A stretch of 64,000 nucleotides of DNA. Source: an uncultured bacterium. Its GTDB lineage: Bacteria > Cyanobacteriota > Vampirovibrionia > Gastranaerophilales > Gastranaerophilaceae. Shown here piece after piece: positions 16,603 through 25,223 of the stretch. Below the pieces are notes generated by a model. The model saw nothing but the letters and a program-made list of their open reading frames with translations, was not told the DNA's origin and searched no databases. The DNA is taken from assembly GCA_902779645.1 (NCBI GenBank), contig CACZCH010000008.1, forward strand, positions 1 to 64,000. Direction: 5' to 3'. The translations under genes and the position numbers were made by a program. The first letter of the stretch is position 1, and each line of letters begins with the position of its first letter.

Positions 16603-16629
16603 ATATCGACATTTTTTTTTAAAACTTTA
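16603..16629 (-). promoter_or_regulatory. Sigma-28 (FliA/SigD)-type promoter
   Basis: TAAAGTTT (16629-16622), 11-nt spacer, GTCGATAT (16610-16603). The enterobacterial consensus is TAAAGTTT-N11-GCCGATAA and the Bacillus SigD -10 is GCCGATAT: 8/8 and 7/8 matches. Confidence 0.65.
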
Positions 16630-16703
16630 GTGTTTTTTGGATAATCGTTACAATTTGTTACATTGCATATTGTTTTCTTAATAATTATTAATTCAAAGTC
16701 AAA

Positions 16704-16732
16704 TTTACTTGTAATATTGCGCTATTTATACT
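16704..16732 (+). promoter_or_regulatory. Sigma-70 promoter of dnaN
   Basis: TTTACT (16704-16709), 17-bp spacer, TATACT (16727-16732). Predicted transcription start near 16739, leaving a 35-nt leader with GGGGA. Confidence 0.65.
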
Positions 16733-16773
16733 AAAATATCTTTGTGATACGGGTAATATACGGGGATAAATAT

Positions 16774-17895
16774 ATGAAATTTACTGCAAATAAAGAGGAT
16801 TTACTTAATGGTATTAGAATAGTAGAAAGAGCTACTGTTGTAAAAGGTTTACAGCCTGTTTTGGCCAACGTATTAATTGAAACAATCGGTGATAGCCAAA
16901 TTAAACTGACGGCAACTGATTTCGACTTATCTATAACAACGTTAATCAACGCATCAGTTGAAACAGAAGGTAAATTTACACTCCCCGCTAAGAAGCTTGG
17001 CGAGATTATTTCGAGACTTAATGATGAGCTTATTAAAGTTGAATTAAACGGTGCAACAGCTACTATTACAAGTAAAAAATCAAAATTTGATATAATCGGA
17101 ATTTCTGCTAATGAATTTCCGCAAGTTGAAGAAAATATTTCTGAAAATGATTGTATGGAGATTGAAACGGAACCGTTTACAAAAGCTATAAGAGAAGTTG
17201 TTTCTGCAGCTGCAGGATATGAAACAAACAATCTTCTTTCCGGTGTTGTTTGTCAAGTTAACAAAAATATTTTAGAGATGGCTGCAACTGATGGTAACAG
17301 GCTTGCAAGAGTCAGAGAAGTTGTAAAGAATGCATCAGCAGATGAAGAAAATCCCTTCGAGATGCTGATTTCTTCAAGAATTCTTGCAGAACTTTCAAAG
17401 ATTGCAACTCTTGTAGAATCTGACAATATTAAGATTTGCAAGGAGCAGAAAAAAATTGTTATCACGATAGATAAAACAAAGATTATTACACGCTTAATGC
17501 AGGGGCAATTCCCTAAATACAATCAATTAATCCCGCAAACTTTCCCAAAAGAAGCTGTTTTGAATAAAGCGGATTTAATTTCTGCTCTTGAAAGAGTTGC
17601 GGTTATGGTTAATGAAAAGAACAGCATTGTAAAATTTGAGTTTGCTGATAATGCACTTAAGCTTTCAGGTGATTCTCCTGATGCAGGTAATTCAGAAGAT
17701 GAAGTTGATGCAAAATATACGGCAGAACCGCTAGCAATTGCGTTTAACTACAAATTTATCTTGGAGTTCTTAAAGATTGTTGAAGCGGAAGAAATAAAAA
17801 TTCAATTAAATTCATCTCTTTCTGCAACAGTATTTGCACCTTGTTCAGACGAAGATTACATTTATCTTGTAATGCCTGTTCAACTTAGAGGATAG
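16774..17895 (+). CDS. dnaN: DNA polymerase III sliding clamp, beta subunit
   Basis: Ring-shaped processivity clamp for the replicative polymerase. The 373-aa protein starts MKFTANKEDLLNGI, has the three-domain clamp fold with VLANVLIETIG, TDFDLSI, AATDGNRLA and ends with the family's VMPVQLRG. ATG 16774 is supported by CGGGGA 7 nt upstream and by the family N-terminus; an in-frame ATA/GTG extension from 16744 is not needed. It is not next to dnaA or recF, which in many bacteria sit beside dnaN. Instead leuD follows after 8 nt with its own GGAGG, so the two are co-transcribed. Confidence 0.97.
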   Translation: MKFTANKEDLLNGIRIVERATVVKGLQPVLANVLIETIGDSQIKLTATDFDLSITTLINASVETEGKFTLPAKKLGEIISRLNDELIKVELNGATATITSKKSKFDIIGISANEFPQVEENISENDCMEIETEPFTKAIREVVSAAAGYETNNLLSGVVCQVNKNILEMAATDGNRLARVREVVKNASADEENPFEMLISSRILAELSKIATLVESDNIKICKEQKKIVITIDKTKIITRLMQGQFPKYNQLIPQTFPKEAVLNKADLISALERVAVMVNEKNSIVKFEFADNALKLSGDSPDAGNSEDEVDAKYTAEPLAIAFNYKFILEFLKIVEAEEIKIQLNSSLSATVFAPCSDEDYIYLVMPVQLRG

Positions 17896-17903
17896 GAGGA
17901 TTC

Positions 17904-18398
17904 ATGAGAGGCAAAGCTTTTAAATTCGGAGATAATATATCAACAGACCATATAGCACCCGGTAGATTATTTCACCTCAGGTCTGATTTGCAGGAGTTTG
18001 CAAAACACGTTCTAGAAGATGCTGATGAAAATTTTGCAAAAAACATGTCTAAAGGTGATTTCGTTGTAGCAGGAAATAACTTCGGACTTGGTTCCTCACG
18101 TGAACATGCTCCTCAAATAATTAAGATAGCAGGAGTCGGAGCAGTTATTGCTAAGTCTTTTGCAAGAATTTTTTACCGAAATGCAATTAATATTGGTCTT
18201 TTAGCAATTGAATGTGATACAGACGGGATTGATGCAGGTGATGAACTTGATTTAGATATAAAGGAGGGTGTTCTTAAAAACCTTACGAAAGGTACTATTA
18301 CTGCTATTGAGCCCTTGCCTGATGTTATGATTCGCCTCCTTGAAGACGGCGGACTTATTGAACATATCAAAAAGAATGGTGATTTAGTTTTAGGATAG
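17904..18398 (+). CDS. leuD: 3-isopropylmalate dehydratase small subunit (LeuD/HacB type)
   Basis: Swivel-domain subunit that completes the [4Fe-4S] isopropylmalate isomerase of leucine synthesis with LeuC. The protein is 164 aa, typical of the short LeuD class: DNISTDHIAPGRL, GNNFGLGSSREHAP (substrate-phosphate loop), AKSFARIFYRNAINIGLL. The substrate-selecting loop reads LFHLRSD rather than YLRM/YLRT, so a homoaconitase-like or broader specificity is possible. GGAGGATTC precedes the ATG, 8 nt after dnaN. LeuC is not in this window. With ilvB it shows branched-chain amino acid synthesis. Confidence 0.92.
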   Translation: MRGKAFKFGDNISTDHIAPGRLFHLRSDLQEFAKHVLEDADENFAKNMSKGDFVVAGNNFGLGSSREHAPQIIKIAGVGAVIAKSFARIFYRNAINIGLLAIECDTDGIDAGDELDLDIKEGVLKNLTKGTITAIEPLPDVMIRLLEDGGLIEHIKKNGDLVLG

Positions 18399-18425
18399 TT
18401 TTGCGGTGCAAAAAATTGTTTATAT

Positions 18426-20810
18426 CTATCCTGCGCCAAAAAGGTCGCTGTCGTAGTTTAATCCTTTTGCATCTTTCAGAATAGGATAGTCATCAATATT
18501 ATATTTTTTAACAAAATCTATTGCTTCACTTCGAGCAAGTTCAAGTATTTTAGCATCATTTACAATATCCGCAATAATCATATCAGGAAGTCCGCTCTGG
18601 CGGGTGCCTAAGAACTCCCCCGGACCTCTTAGCTGAAGGTCTTTTTCTGCTATAACAAATCCGTCATTAGTTTGAGTCATAATGTTTAGACGAGCTTTTG
18701 TTTCCTGAGAGCGTGTATTTGATGAAAGTATGCAATACGATTGCAAATCACTTCTTCCGACACGTCCTCTAAGCTGATGAAGCTGAGAAAGCCCAAAGCG
18801 CTCAGCGTTTTCTATTACAATTACTGTTGCATTCGGGACATCTACACCGACTTCAACAACCGTAGTTGAAACAAGAATATCGTATTCCTTGTTTTTAAAC
18901 TTGTTCATAACATCTTCTTTTTCGTCGTTTTTGAGCTTTCCGTGAAGAAGCCCGATTTTATAACTCGGGAATACTTCGTTCTGCCATTTTTCCTTTTCAA
19001 TAGTTGCCGCTTTAGCTGAAAGTGTTTCGCTCTCTTCAATCAACGGGTAAACAATATATGCTTGTCTGCCGGCATCAACTTCTCTGCGAATCAGATCTGC
19101 AATTTGTCTGCGTGAATTTGTCATTGTAGTAATGATAGGTTTTCTGCCTTTCGGCAATTCGTCTATTATAGTTAAATCTAAATCTCCGTTCATAGTGATT
19201 GCAAGAGTTCTTGGTATTGGAGTCGCTGTCATAGTAAGTATTTGCGGATTTTGAGATTTTTTTCTGAGTGCAAGACGTTGTTTTACTCCAAATCGGTGCT
19301 GTTCGTCTATTACAACCGCACCAAGATTGGCAAAATCAACATTATCCTGTATAAGCGCATGAGTGCCAACTGCAATATCAGCTTGTCCATTCCTTATTTT
19401 TGTTTCTGATATTTTTCTTTGTTTTTTACCTATACTTCCAAGGAAAAGTTCTATTTTTACCCCCAAAGGAGTAAGCCAATTAATCATATTGTTATAGTGC
19501 TGTTGAGCCAAAATTTCAGTCGGTGCCATAATCGCAGCCTGATAACCGTTTTCTATTGCTGCAAGAAGCATAATTGTTGCAACAACCGTTTTGCCGCTTC
19601 CTACATCACCTTGAAGAAGTCTTTGCATAGGTTTTGTTGAATGCAAATCATTTAAAATCTCGTTTACTGCTCTTTGCTGTGCTTCAGTGAGTTTAAAAGG
19701 AAGGCTTTCTATAAACTTAATAACAAGCCCGTCTTTTTTGATTTTCAGCGGGATTGAAGATATGTGTTTGTTGTTTTCCGCTCTAAGCAGTGCTAAGCGT
19801 AACTGGATTAAGAACAATTCCTCAAAAACAAGAGTAAATCTCGCCTGATGAAGTTTGTCATTATCACTCGGAAAATGGATTTGCTCAATTGCTTCGCTTT
19901 TTTCTAGCAGGTGGTATTTTTCTGTTATGTATTTGGGAAGAACAGTCGGAATGTCATTTTTAAAAGTTTGTATTGCGTTAAAAATAATTCTTCTCAGTGA
20001 TTTAATATTAAGATTTTCACTTAAGGGATAAATAGGTACAATGCGCGCAAGGTTAAGATTCTTGTTTTCGCTCTCATCTAATGTTTCTAAAATAGAATAT
20101 GTCGGTTTATCAAGCGTTAATTGTCCGTCATAAGAATTAAGCTTAACAGTTCCCGAAACCATTATCCCTGAGTTTTTGGGAAATTGGCTTTTCATACGTT
20201 CCAAAGCGTATTTATTAGCTTTAGAAGCAAAAAAGCTTAGATTTATACTTCCTGAACCATCAGCTATTTTGACTTTTATTACTCCCAAATCTTTTTTTGT
20301 ATTAAAAGCTTCAACATTTTTTATCACACCAAAAATCGTAGTTGTTTCACCGATTTCCAAATCCCTGATTCTTGTCCTTGTCGAATAGTCAACGTGTTTG
20401 CGCGGAAAATAATAGAGTAAATCCGAAACCAGATAAATCCCGAGTTTATTCAAAAGGTAAGCTACTTTTGGCCCTACACCTTTGAGATACATAACATCGG
20501 ATTTTAGGGTAAGAGTTTTGTCTTTACTATTATTTATTCCATTATTTACCCCTGTCTCTTGTTCAATATCGGATTTTATGACAGATACAAGTCTTTCAAT
20601 AGATTTTTTTCTTTGAAAAATTGTATCCATAGGATAGTGCTGAAAATGCTCAAGAAGAATCTGCCATTTGGGATTTTTAGATGATTTAATTTTTTTTCTC
20701 AGTTCGGAACAAATAAAAGACGAAAAACTTTTCGTTTTCCCGTTAATATTGATGTATTGATACTTAACTTCAACCTCAACAGCTTTTTTTATTTGATCTA
20801 AATTTTCCAT
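18426..20810 (-). CDS. recG: ATP-dependent DNA helicase RecG
   Basis: Branch-migration helicase that rescues stalled forks and processes Holliday junctions. The 794-aa protein has an N-terminal extension of about 110 residues (as in cyanobacterial and plant RecG), the wedge/OB domain beginning LKGVGPKVAYLLNKLGI, Walker A LQGDVGSGKT, DEQHRFGV, TMTATPIPRTLAI, motif VATTVVEVGVD-like VSTTVVEVGVD, QLRGRVGRSD, and the C-terminal TRQSGLPDM. The N-terminal extension includes an in-frame ACAGGGGTAAAT repeat motif (TGVNN). TATAAT ends 6 nt before the ATG (20817-20822) without a ribosome site, a leaderless arrangement. Convergent with leuD, 27 bp apart. Confidence 0.96.
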   Translation of the reverse strand: MENLDQIKKAVEVEVKYQYININGKTKSFSSFICSELRKKIKSSKNPKWQILLEHFQHYPMDTIFQRKKSIERLVSVIKSDIEQETGVNNGINNSKDKTLTLKSDVMYLKGVGPKVAYLLNKLGIYLVSDLLYYFPRKHVDYSTRTRIRDLEIGETTTIFGVIKNVEAFNTKKDLGVIKVKIADGSGSINLSFFASKANKYALERMKSQFPKNSGIMVSGTVKLNSYDGQLTLDKPTYSILETLDESENKNLNLARIVPIYPLSENLNIKSLRRIIFNAIQTFKNDIPTVLPKYITEKYHLLEKSEAIEQIHFPSDNDKLHQARFTLVFEELFLIQLRLALLRAENNKHISSIPLKIKKDGLVIKFIESLPFKLTEAQQRAVNEILNDLHSTKPMQRLLQGDVGSGKTVVATIMLLAAIENGYQAAIMAPTEILAQQHYNNMINWLTPLGVKIELFLGSIGKKQRKISETKIRNGQADIAVGTHALIQDNVDFANLGAVVIDEQHRFGVKQRLALRKKSQNPQILTMTATPIPRTLAITMNGDLDLTIIDELPKGRKPIITTMTNSRRQIADLIRREVDAGRQAYIVYPLIEESETLSAKAATIEKEKWQNEVFPSYKIGLLHGKLKNDEKEDVMNKFKNKEYDILVSTTVVEVGVDVPNATVIVIENAERFGLSQLHQLRGRVGRSDLQSYCILSSNTRSQETKARLNIMTQTNDGFVIAEKDLQLRGPGEFLGTRQSGLPDMIIADIVNDAKILELARSEAIDFVKKYNIDDYPILKDAKGLNYDSDLFGAG

Positions 20811-20892
20811 AATATTATTATATCTGAATAGTTATTATAAAGTTTATTTGTAAAAATTTTGTATACATTCAAATAGGTAATTTGAATAATTA

Positions 20893-20921
20893 TTGATTAT
20901 ATATTAAAATTTTGATAAAAT
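20893..20921 (+). promoter_or_regulatory. Promoter of the ORF6N gene; leaderless configuration
   Basis: TTGATT (20893-20898), 17-bp spacer, extended -10 TGATAAAAT ending at 20921. The ATG is at 20928 with no Shine-Dalgarno. Confidence 0.6.
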
Positions 20922-20927
20922 TAACTT

Positions 20928-21449
20928 ATGAATAGTTTGGTTGAAGTTAAAAATCTAATATATGAAATCAGAGGTTATAAGGTCATGTTAGACTCTGATT
21001 TAGCAAATTTGTATGAAGTTCCTACAAAACGTTTAAATGAAGCTGTGAAACGAAATATTGCACGTTTTCCAAAACATTATATGTTTCAATTAACCAATGA
21101 AGAATTTGAAAGTTTGAGGTCGCAATTTGCGACCTCAAACAAAAGTCGTGGCGGACGACGTTACATGCCATACGTTTTTACGGAACAAGGTGTTGCAATG
21201 CTTTCAACTGTTTTAAATTCTGAAAAAGCTATCCAAATAAATATTAAAATTATTGATACATTTGTTCAAATGCGTCAATGGGCATTGGATAACAAAGAAC
21301 TGACAAAAAGAGTTACTGATATTGAAAACTATTTGATGAATTATGCAAAAGATAATAATAAAGAGATAGAAAAAATCTATGAAGCTATTGATTTGCTAAT
21401 GGACAGAACAAAACCAAGAAAAATAGGATTTGGGGTAAGTGAGAGCTAA
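20928..21449 (+). CDS. ORF6N-domain DNA-binding protein (phage antirepressor-like)
   Basis: A 173-aa protein with the N-terminal ORF6N domain (IRGYKVMLDSDLANLY, VPTKRLNEAVKRN, RYMPYVFTEQGVAMLS), common in phage-derived regulators but widely domesticated on chromosomes. The C-terminal third is a helical tail. The region encoding LRSQFATS is a perfect 29-bp inverted repeat at the DNA level (21112-21140). No other phage gene is nearby, so this is an isolated gene, perhaps acquired by transfer. Its target and role are unknown. Confidence 0.9.
   Translation: MNSLVEVKNLIYEIRGYKVMLDSDLANLYEVPTKRLNEAVKRNIARFPKHYMFQLTNEEFESLRSQFATSNKSRGGRRYMPYVFTEQGVAMLSTVLNSEKAIQINIKIIDTFVQMRQWALDNKELTKRVTDIENYLMNYAKDNNKEIEKIYEAIDLLMDRTKPRKIGFGVSES
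21112..21140 (+). repeat. 29-bp perfect inverted repeat inside the ORF6N coding region
   Basis: GTTTGAGGTCGCAA (21112-21125), one central T, TTGCGACCTCAAAC (21127-21140). It encodes SLRSQFATSN in the conserved ORF6N motif. Confidence 0.9.
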
Positions 21450-21567
21450 ATATTCAGTTAAAATGGTGCAATTTTTTCACACTACGAACTAAATAGTTGC
21501 TTTTAGGTTCATTTGTAAAAAAATCGTATACCTTATATAATTAAATAGTAACAACAGAGGTAATTTT

Positions 21568-22899
21568 ATGAAGAAAACATTGGTTAAATATCCGTTTTTA
21601 ACGAGAGAAGTAGAAATATACGAACAAGATAACGGGCATAAAATTGTTTTAGCTCACAAAGAAGGAGATATGGTTAATGTTTCATCTTGGGTTAAAACAG
21701 GCTCAATAAACGAGAATGATAAAAACAACGGCATTTCTCACTTCCTTGAACATTTGATGTTTAAAGGAACACACAAGCATAAAGCGGGAGAATTTGACAA
21801 AATTCTTGAAGCAAAGGGCGCGATTGTTAATGCTGCAACTTGGAAAGATTATACATTTTATTATGTGACTCTTCCGAAAGGTGAAGGGGATGAAAACTTT
21901 AATACAGCTATTGAACTTCACGCAGATATGATGACTGATCCTGTTATCCCTGATTATGAGATGGGCGCACCTTTTGATATTAATGACAAAAATGTTACAG
22001 ATAAAAGAGAACGACATGTTGTTATTGAAGAAATAAGAATGAGAAAAGATCAGCCGTGGACAAAAGTCTATAATGCTACAAACCACGCTATGTACACTTC
22101 TCACCCATACAAACGTGATGTTATAGGAACACCTGAAATTATCTCTAAAGTTCCTCAGCAAGAAATAATGGATTATTACAGGACTTTCTATTCACCTAAA
22201 AATGTCACAACTATTGTTGTAGGGGATTTCGATTCGGAAAAAGTTTTGAAAAAAGTGACAAAAGAATTTAACTGGGGCGAAAGACCAGAGCCTCCGATTA
22301 GAAATATTCAACCTGATGAACCTGTTAAAGAACAGGTTTATATTGAAAACGAAGCAAATATCAATTCTTCTTTTATGATGTTCGGATTTTTGGGCGCACA
22401 AGCTAAAGATTTAAGAAATGTTATTGCGCTTGAAATGCTTGCTATTATTTTAGGAGAAGGTACAAGCTCAAGATTATATCAAAACCTTATTGAAAACCAA
22501 GAAGAACAAATTTTTAACGTAATAGATGCTGAGAATTACGATTTCCGCGACGGTTGCAATTTCTTTGTTCAAGCAAACTTTAATCCTGAATACAAAGAAA
22601 AAGCTATCGAACTTGTTAAATGCGAGATAGAAAAAGTTAAAGAAAATATTACCGAGCGTGAACTTAACAAAGCTAAAAAGAAGGTTAAATCACGTTTTGC
22701 CTGCGAAGTCGAAACAGTTTCAGATATAGGAGAAACAATCGGATATTATATGACGGTGTGTGATGATTTATCGCTCGCTGAAGAGTATATTCCGCTCTGC
22801 GAACAAATGACAGCTCAAGATTTACAAGAAGCAGCTAAAAAATATTTAGACTTAAATCACGCTGTAATAAGTGTATTAAGACCGCAGGGACAGGAATAA
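21568..22899 (+). CDS. M16-family zinc metallopeptidase (pitrilysin/processing-peptidase type)
   Basis: A 443-aa M16B-type protease. The inverted zinc motif HFLEH is at 58-62, with the downstream Glu ligand in VIEEIRMRKDQP (about 148-155), and the C-terminal half has the GEGTSSRLYQNLIE signature. Such enzymes degrade or process unfolded peptides. No signal peptide is visible, so it is probably cytoplasmic. An unusual internal stretch (DPVIPDYEMGAPFDINDKNV) is inserted before the second zinc ligand. AGAGGTAATTTT precedes the ATG. The stop is followed immediately by the GGGGTAAAT repeat. It stands upstream of bioG-bioC. Confidence 0.92.
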   Translation: MKKTLVKYPFLTREVEIYEQDNGHKIVLAHKEGDMVNVSSWVKTGSINENDKNNGISHFLEHLMFKGTHKHKAGEFDKILEAKGAIVNAATWKDYTFYYVTLPKGEGDENFNTAIELHADMMTDPVIPDYEMGAPFDINDKNVTDKRERHVVIEEIRMRKDQPWTKVYNATNHAMYTSHPYKRDVIGTPEIISKVPQQEIMDYYRTFYSPKNVTTIVVGDFDSEKVLKKVTKEFNWGERPEPPIRNIQPDEPVKEQVYIENEANINSSFMMFGFLGAQAKDLRNVIALEMLAIILGEGTSSRLYQNLIENQEEQIFNVIDAENYDFRDGCNFFVQANFNPEYKEKAIELVKCEIEKVKENITERELNKAKKKVKSRFACEVETVSDIGETIGYYMTVCDDLSLAEEYIPLCEQMTAQDLQEAAKKYLDLNHAVISVLRPQGQE

Positions 22900-22974
22900 A
22901 GGGGTAAATGGTTTTTTCGTGCATTTTTTTGCATGATAAATACTCGGCTGTAACTTTTGATTTATAATACAAGT

Positions 22975-23586
22975 ATGAAATATAAATGGCTGAATAAGGA
23001 AAATAACGACAAAATAATACTCTTTTTTAACGGCTGGGGTATGGATGAATGTGTTGTTAAACATCTTTTGGCAGATGATTATGACATATTAATGTTCTAT
23101 GATTATAATTCTTTAGATACAGATTTCGATTTTAATGTTCTAAATAATTACTCAAATAAATATCTTGTTGCTTGGTCAATGGGTGTTATGACAGCATCGC
23201 TTTTTGATATTCAATACACTTCTAAAACCGCTGTTAACGGAACACTTAAGCCGATTGATGACAGGTTTGGTATTCCTAAAAGAATTTATAACTTAACTCT
23301 TAAAGGATTTTCACCAAAAGGTGCTGAGCGGTTTATAAAATCAATGTATAATGATGTAACTGAATACATATACCCTCAAAGGGATTTTGAGAATCAAAAG
23401 TCAGAGTTGAAAGCGTTAACTCATTATAATTCTAATCAAGATTTTAAATACGACAGAATAATATTGTCATCTGATGATAAAATTATCCCAACTAAGAATC
23501 AAGTTGAATTTTGGGGGATAGAACCAAATATAAAAAGCGGGCATGCTCCGTTTATTCTTTTAAAAAAATGGAGTGAACTTTTATGA
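22975..23586 (+). CDS. bioG: Pimeloyl-ACP methyl ester esterase, BioG type (DUF452)
   Basis: An alpha/beta hydrolase that removes the methyl group from pimeloyl-ACP methyl ester, ending the synthetic part of the biotin pimelate pathway. The 203-aa protein has the BioG start FFNGWGMDE, the nucleophile elbow AWSMGVM (Ser in place of the usual GxSxG frame) and the C-terminal His in SGHAPF. ATG 22975 is chosen: TATAAT (22963-22968) ends 6 nt before it and no ribosome site exists, so the mRNA is predicted leaderless. Its stop overlaps the bioC start by ATGA. The two genes form the BioC-BioG pair. Confidence 0.88.
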   Translation: MKYKWLNKENNDKIILFFNGWGMDECVVKHLLADDYDILMFYDYNSLDTDFDFNVLNNYSNKYLVAWSMGVMTASLFDIQYTSKTAVNGTLKPIDDRFGIPKRIYNLTLKGFSPKGAERFIKSMYNDVTEYIYPQRDFENQKSELKALTHYNSNQDFKYDRIILSSDDKIIPTKNQVEFWGIEPNIKSGHAPFILLKKWSELL

Positions 23587-24323
23587 ACAAAGAACTCATA
23601 AAACAAAGATTCAGCCGTAAGCTTGAATCATACAATACAAATGCACGTATTCAAAAACAGATGGCAGAAAAGCTTATAAGTATGATTACTATTCCTCCTG
23701 AGGTTGATGAATTAACAGTTCTTGAAATCGGATGCGGGACAGGTTTGCTTACAGAACTTGCCGTAAAAAAACTTGATTATAAAAATTACACTGCGCTTGA
23801 TATTGTGTCCGGTTGTGAAAGCTATATAAAAGACATCTGTTCGGAGATTGATTTTATTTCCCAAGATATAGAAAATTATATTGAACAAACAAATAAAAAA
23901 TTTGATTTAATTATTTCAAATGCTTCTCTTCAATGGGTAGAAAATTTGCCGGAATTTATAAAAAAAATGATATCAAAACTAAACGAAAACGGAACTCTTT
24001 TGTTTTCAACATTCGGAGTAGAAAATTTTAGAGAGATATATTATGTACTTGGGAAATCGCTTCCGTATTTTTCAAAAAAAGAGCTTTTAGAGATTCTTTC
24101 CGAACACAATCCTCAAATAGAAGAAGAGGTTAGAATTATGGCCTTTAAAACACCAAAAGAAGTTCTAAAACATATTCAAAACACAGGTGTAAACGCTCTT
24201 TCTCAAGAAACATGGACAAAAAAAGATTTGATAAGTTTTGAAAAAGAGTATAATTCTTTTTGTGCAAACCGTCCGACTCTCACGTATAATCCCATATATG
24301 TTAAAATCAAAAAAATTAGCTAG
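23583..24323 (+). CDS. bioC: Malonyl-ACP O-methyltransferase BioC
   Basis: SAM-dependent enzyme that methylates malonyl-ACP so that fatty acid synthesis can build the pimeloyl moiety of biotin. The 246-aa protein opens with IKQRFSRKLESYN (BioC N-terminus). SAM motif I is VLEIGCGTGLLTE (about 46-58), followed by DIVSGC and IISNASLQWVENLPEF, the typical BioC NLALQW-like motif. Translation is coupled to bioG through an ATGA overlap. The bioB gene lies 40 kb away at the end of this window, so the biotin genes are split. Confidence 0.93.
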   Translation: MNKELIKQRFSRKLESYNTNARIQKQMAEKLISMITIPPEVDELTVLEIGCGTGLLTELAVKKLDYKNYTALDIVSGCESYIKDICSEIDFISQDIENYIEQTNKKFDLIISNASLQWVENLPEFIKKMISKLNENGTLLFSTFGVENFREIYYVLGKSLPYFSKKELLEILSEHNPQIEEEVRIMAFKTPKEVLKHIQNTGVNALSQETWTKKDLISFEKEYNSFCANRPTLTYNPIYVKIKKIS

Positions 24324-24392
24324 TTGGGTAATTTATTGGTCAAATTCTTTGATGTAGCATAATTCTGAAAAATAGGAGCGTAGAAGGGAGAA

Positions 24393-25157
24393 ATGAATAC
24401 ATCAACAGATGATTCAACCAATAGGTTTGAGGATTACGAAGCTTTACAAAAACAGAGAGAAACATTTGTGGCATCATTGAGCCACGATTTAAAAAACCCT
24501 ACTTTAGCGCAAATTAGAGCTATTGAATTAATACTAAAAGGAAGATTCGGGAAAATTTTGCCAGAACAGCGCGAGATTATGGAGATGCTTCTTGATTCTT
24601 GCAGATATATGAATGCTATGTTAGGAAATGTGCTTGCAACATATAGAACAGAAAAAGGAAATATTAATCTTGCTTCGGAAAAAGTTTCAATAGCTGATTT
24701 GGCAATTGAATGTACGGATGAGATGGTTTATTTGGCAAAAGATAAAGAAATAAAAATTACAATAAAAAATTCGGCGGAAAAAGAGTATGTATGGGGTGAT
24801 ACTGTTCAATTGAGAAGAGTTATTATGAATCTGCTTTCTAACAGTATTAAATATGCGTATTCTAATACTGAACTAAAAATCTCAGTTTATAATGAACAAA
24901 ATTATACTTGTTTCTGTTTTGAAAATCGCAGTCCTTATTTACCGCAAAATAAACAAGAGAAAATTTTTGCAAGATACATTTCTTTTTCAAAAACTCATAA
25001 CGGAATCGGTTTGGGCTTGTACGCATCTAAAAAAATTGTTGAAGCACATAACGGTATAATGTTCGTTCAAAGTTTTGAGGATGAAAGAAATATATTTGGA
25101 TTCAAGATTCCAAATGATGAAAGTTACAAAAACAAAAAACGAATAGTTACGTTTTAA
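24393..25157 (+). CDS. Soluble histidine kinase with degenerate G1 box
   Basis: A 254-aa cytoplasmic kinase with only HisKA and HATPase_c. The phosphoacceptor His is at about 31 in SLSHDLKNPTLAQ, the N-box is MNLLSNSIKYAYS, and G2 is HNGIGLGLYASKKIVE. The G1 motif normally reading DxGxG is replaced by FENRSPYLP, so ATP handling may be altered. No sensor domain, membrane segment or neighbouring response regulator is present. A weak GGGAG or the earlier TAGGAG could serve as ribosome site. It could be a kinase with an unseen partner sensor, or a phosphotransfer/pseudokinase component. Confidence 0.85.
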   Translation: MNTSTDDSTNRFEDYEALQKQRETFVASLSHDLKNPTLAQIRAIELILKGRFGKILPEQREIMEMLLDSCRYMNAMLGNVLATYRTEKGNINLASEKVSIADLAIECTDEMVYLAKDKEIKITIKNSAEKEYVWGDTVQLRRVIMNLLSNSIKYAYSNTELKISVYNEQNYTCFCFENRSPYLPQNKQEKIFARYISFSKTHNGIGLGLYASKKIVEAHNGIMFVQSFEDERNIFGFKIPNDESYKNKKRIVTF

Positions 25158-25175
25158 ATGATATTTCTAAATAAC

Positions 25176-25202
25176 AAAAAGGTCAGATATATCTGACCTT
25201 TT
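25176..25202. terminator. Bidirectional terminator between convergent genes
   Basis: AAAAGGTCAGA pairs with TCTGACCTTTT around a TATA loop. It serves the kinase on plus and the PPIase on minus. Confidence 0.85.
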
Positions 25203-25223
25203 ATGATTTTATTATAATGTTTT

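Noticed and set aside
16424-16630. 68-aa Phe/Ser-rich plus-strand frame
   Set aside because: Antisense to the 48-codon gene and its sigma-28 promoter; Phe/Leu/Ser richness comes from the poly-T strand.
20928-21449. Prophage remnant around the ORF6N gene
   Set aside because: Neighbours are recG and an M16 protease; no integrase, structural gene or att-like repeat.
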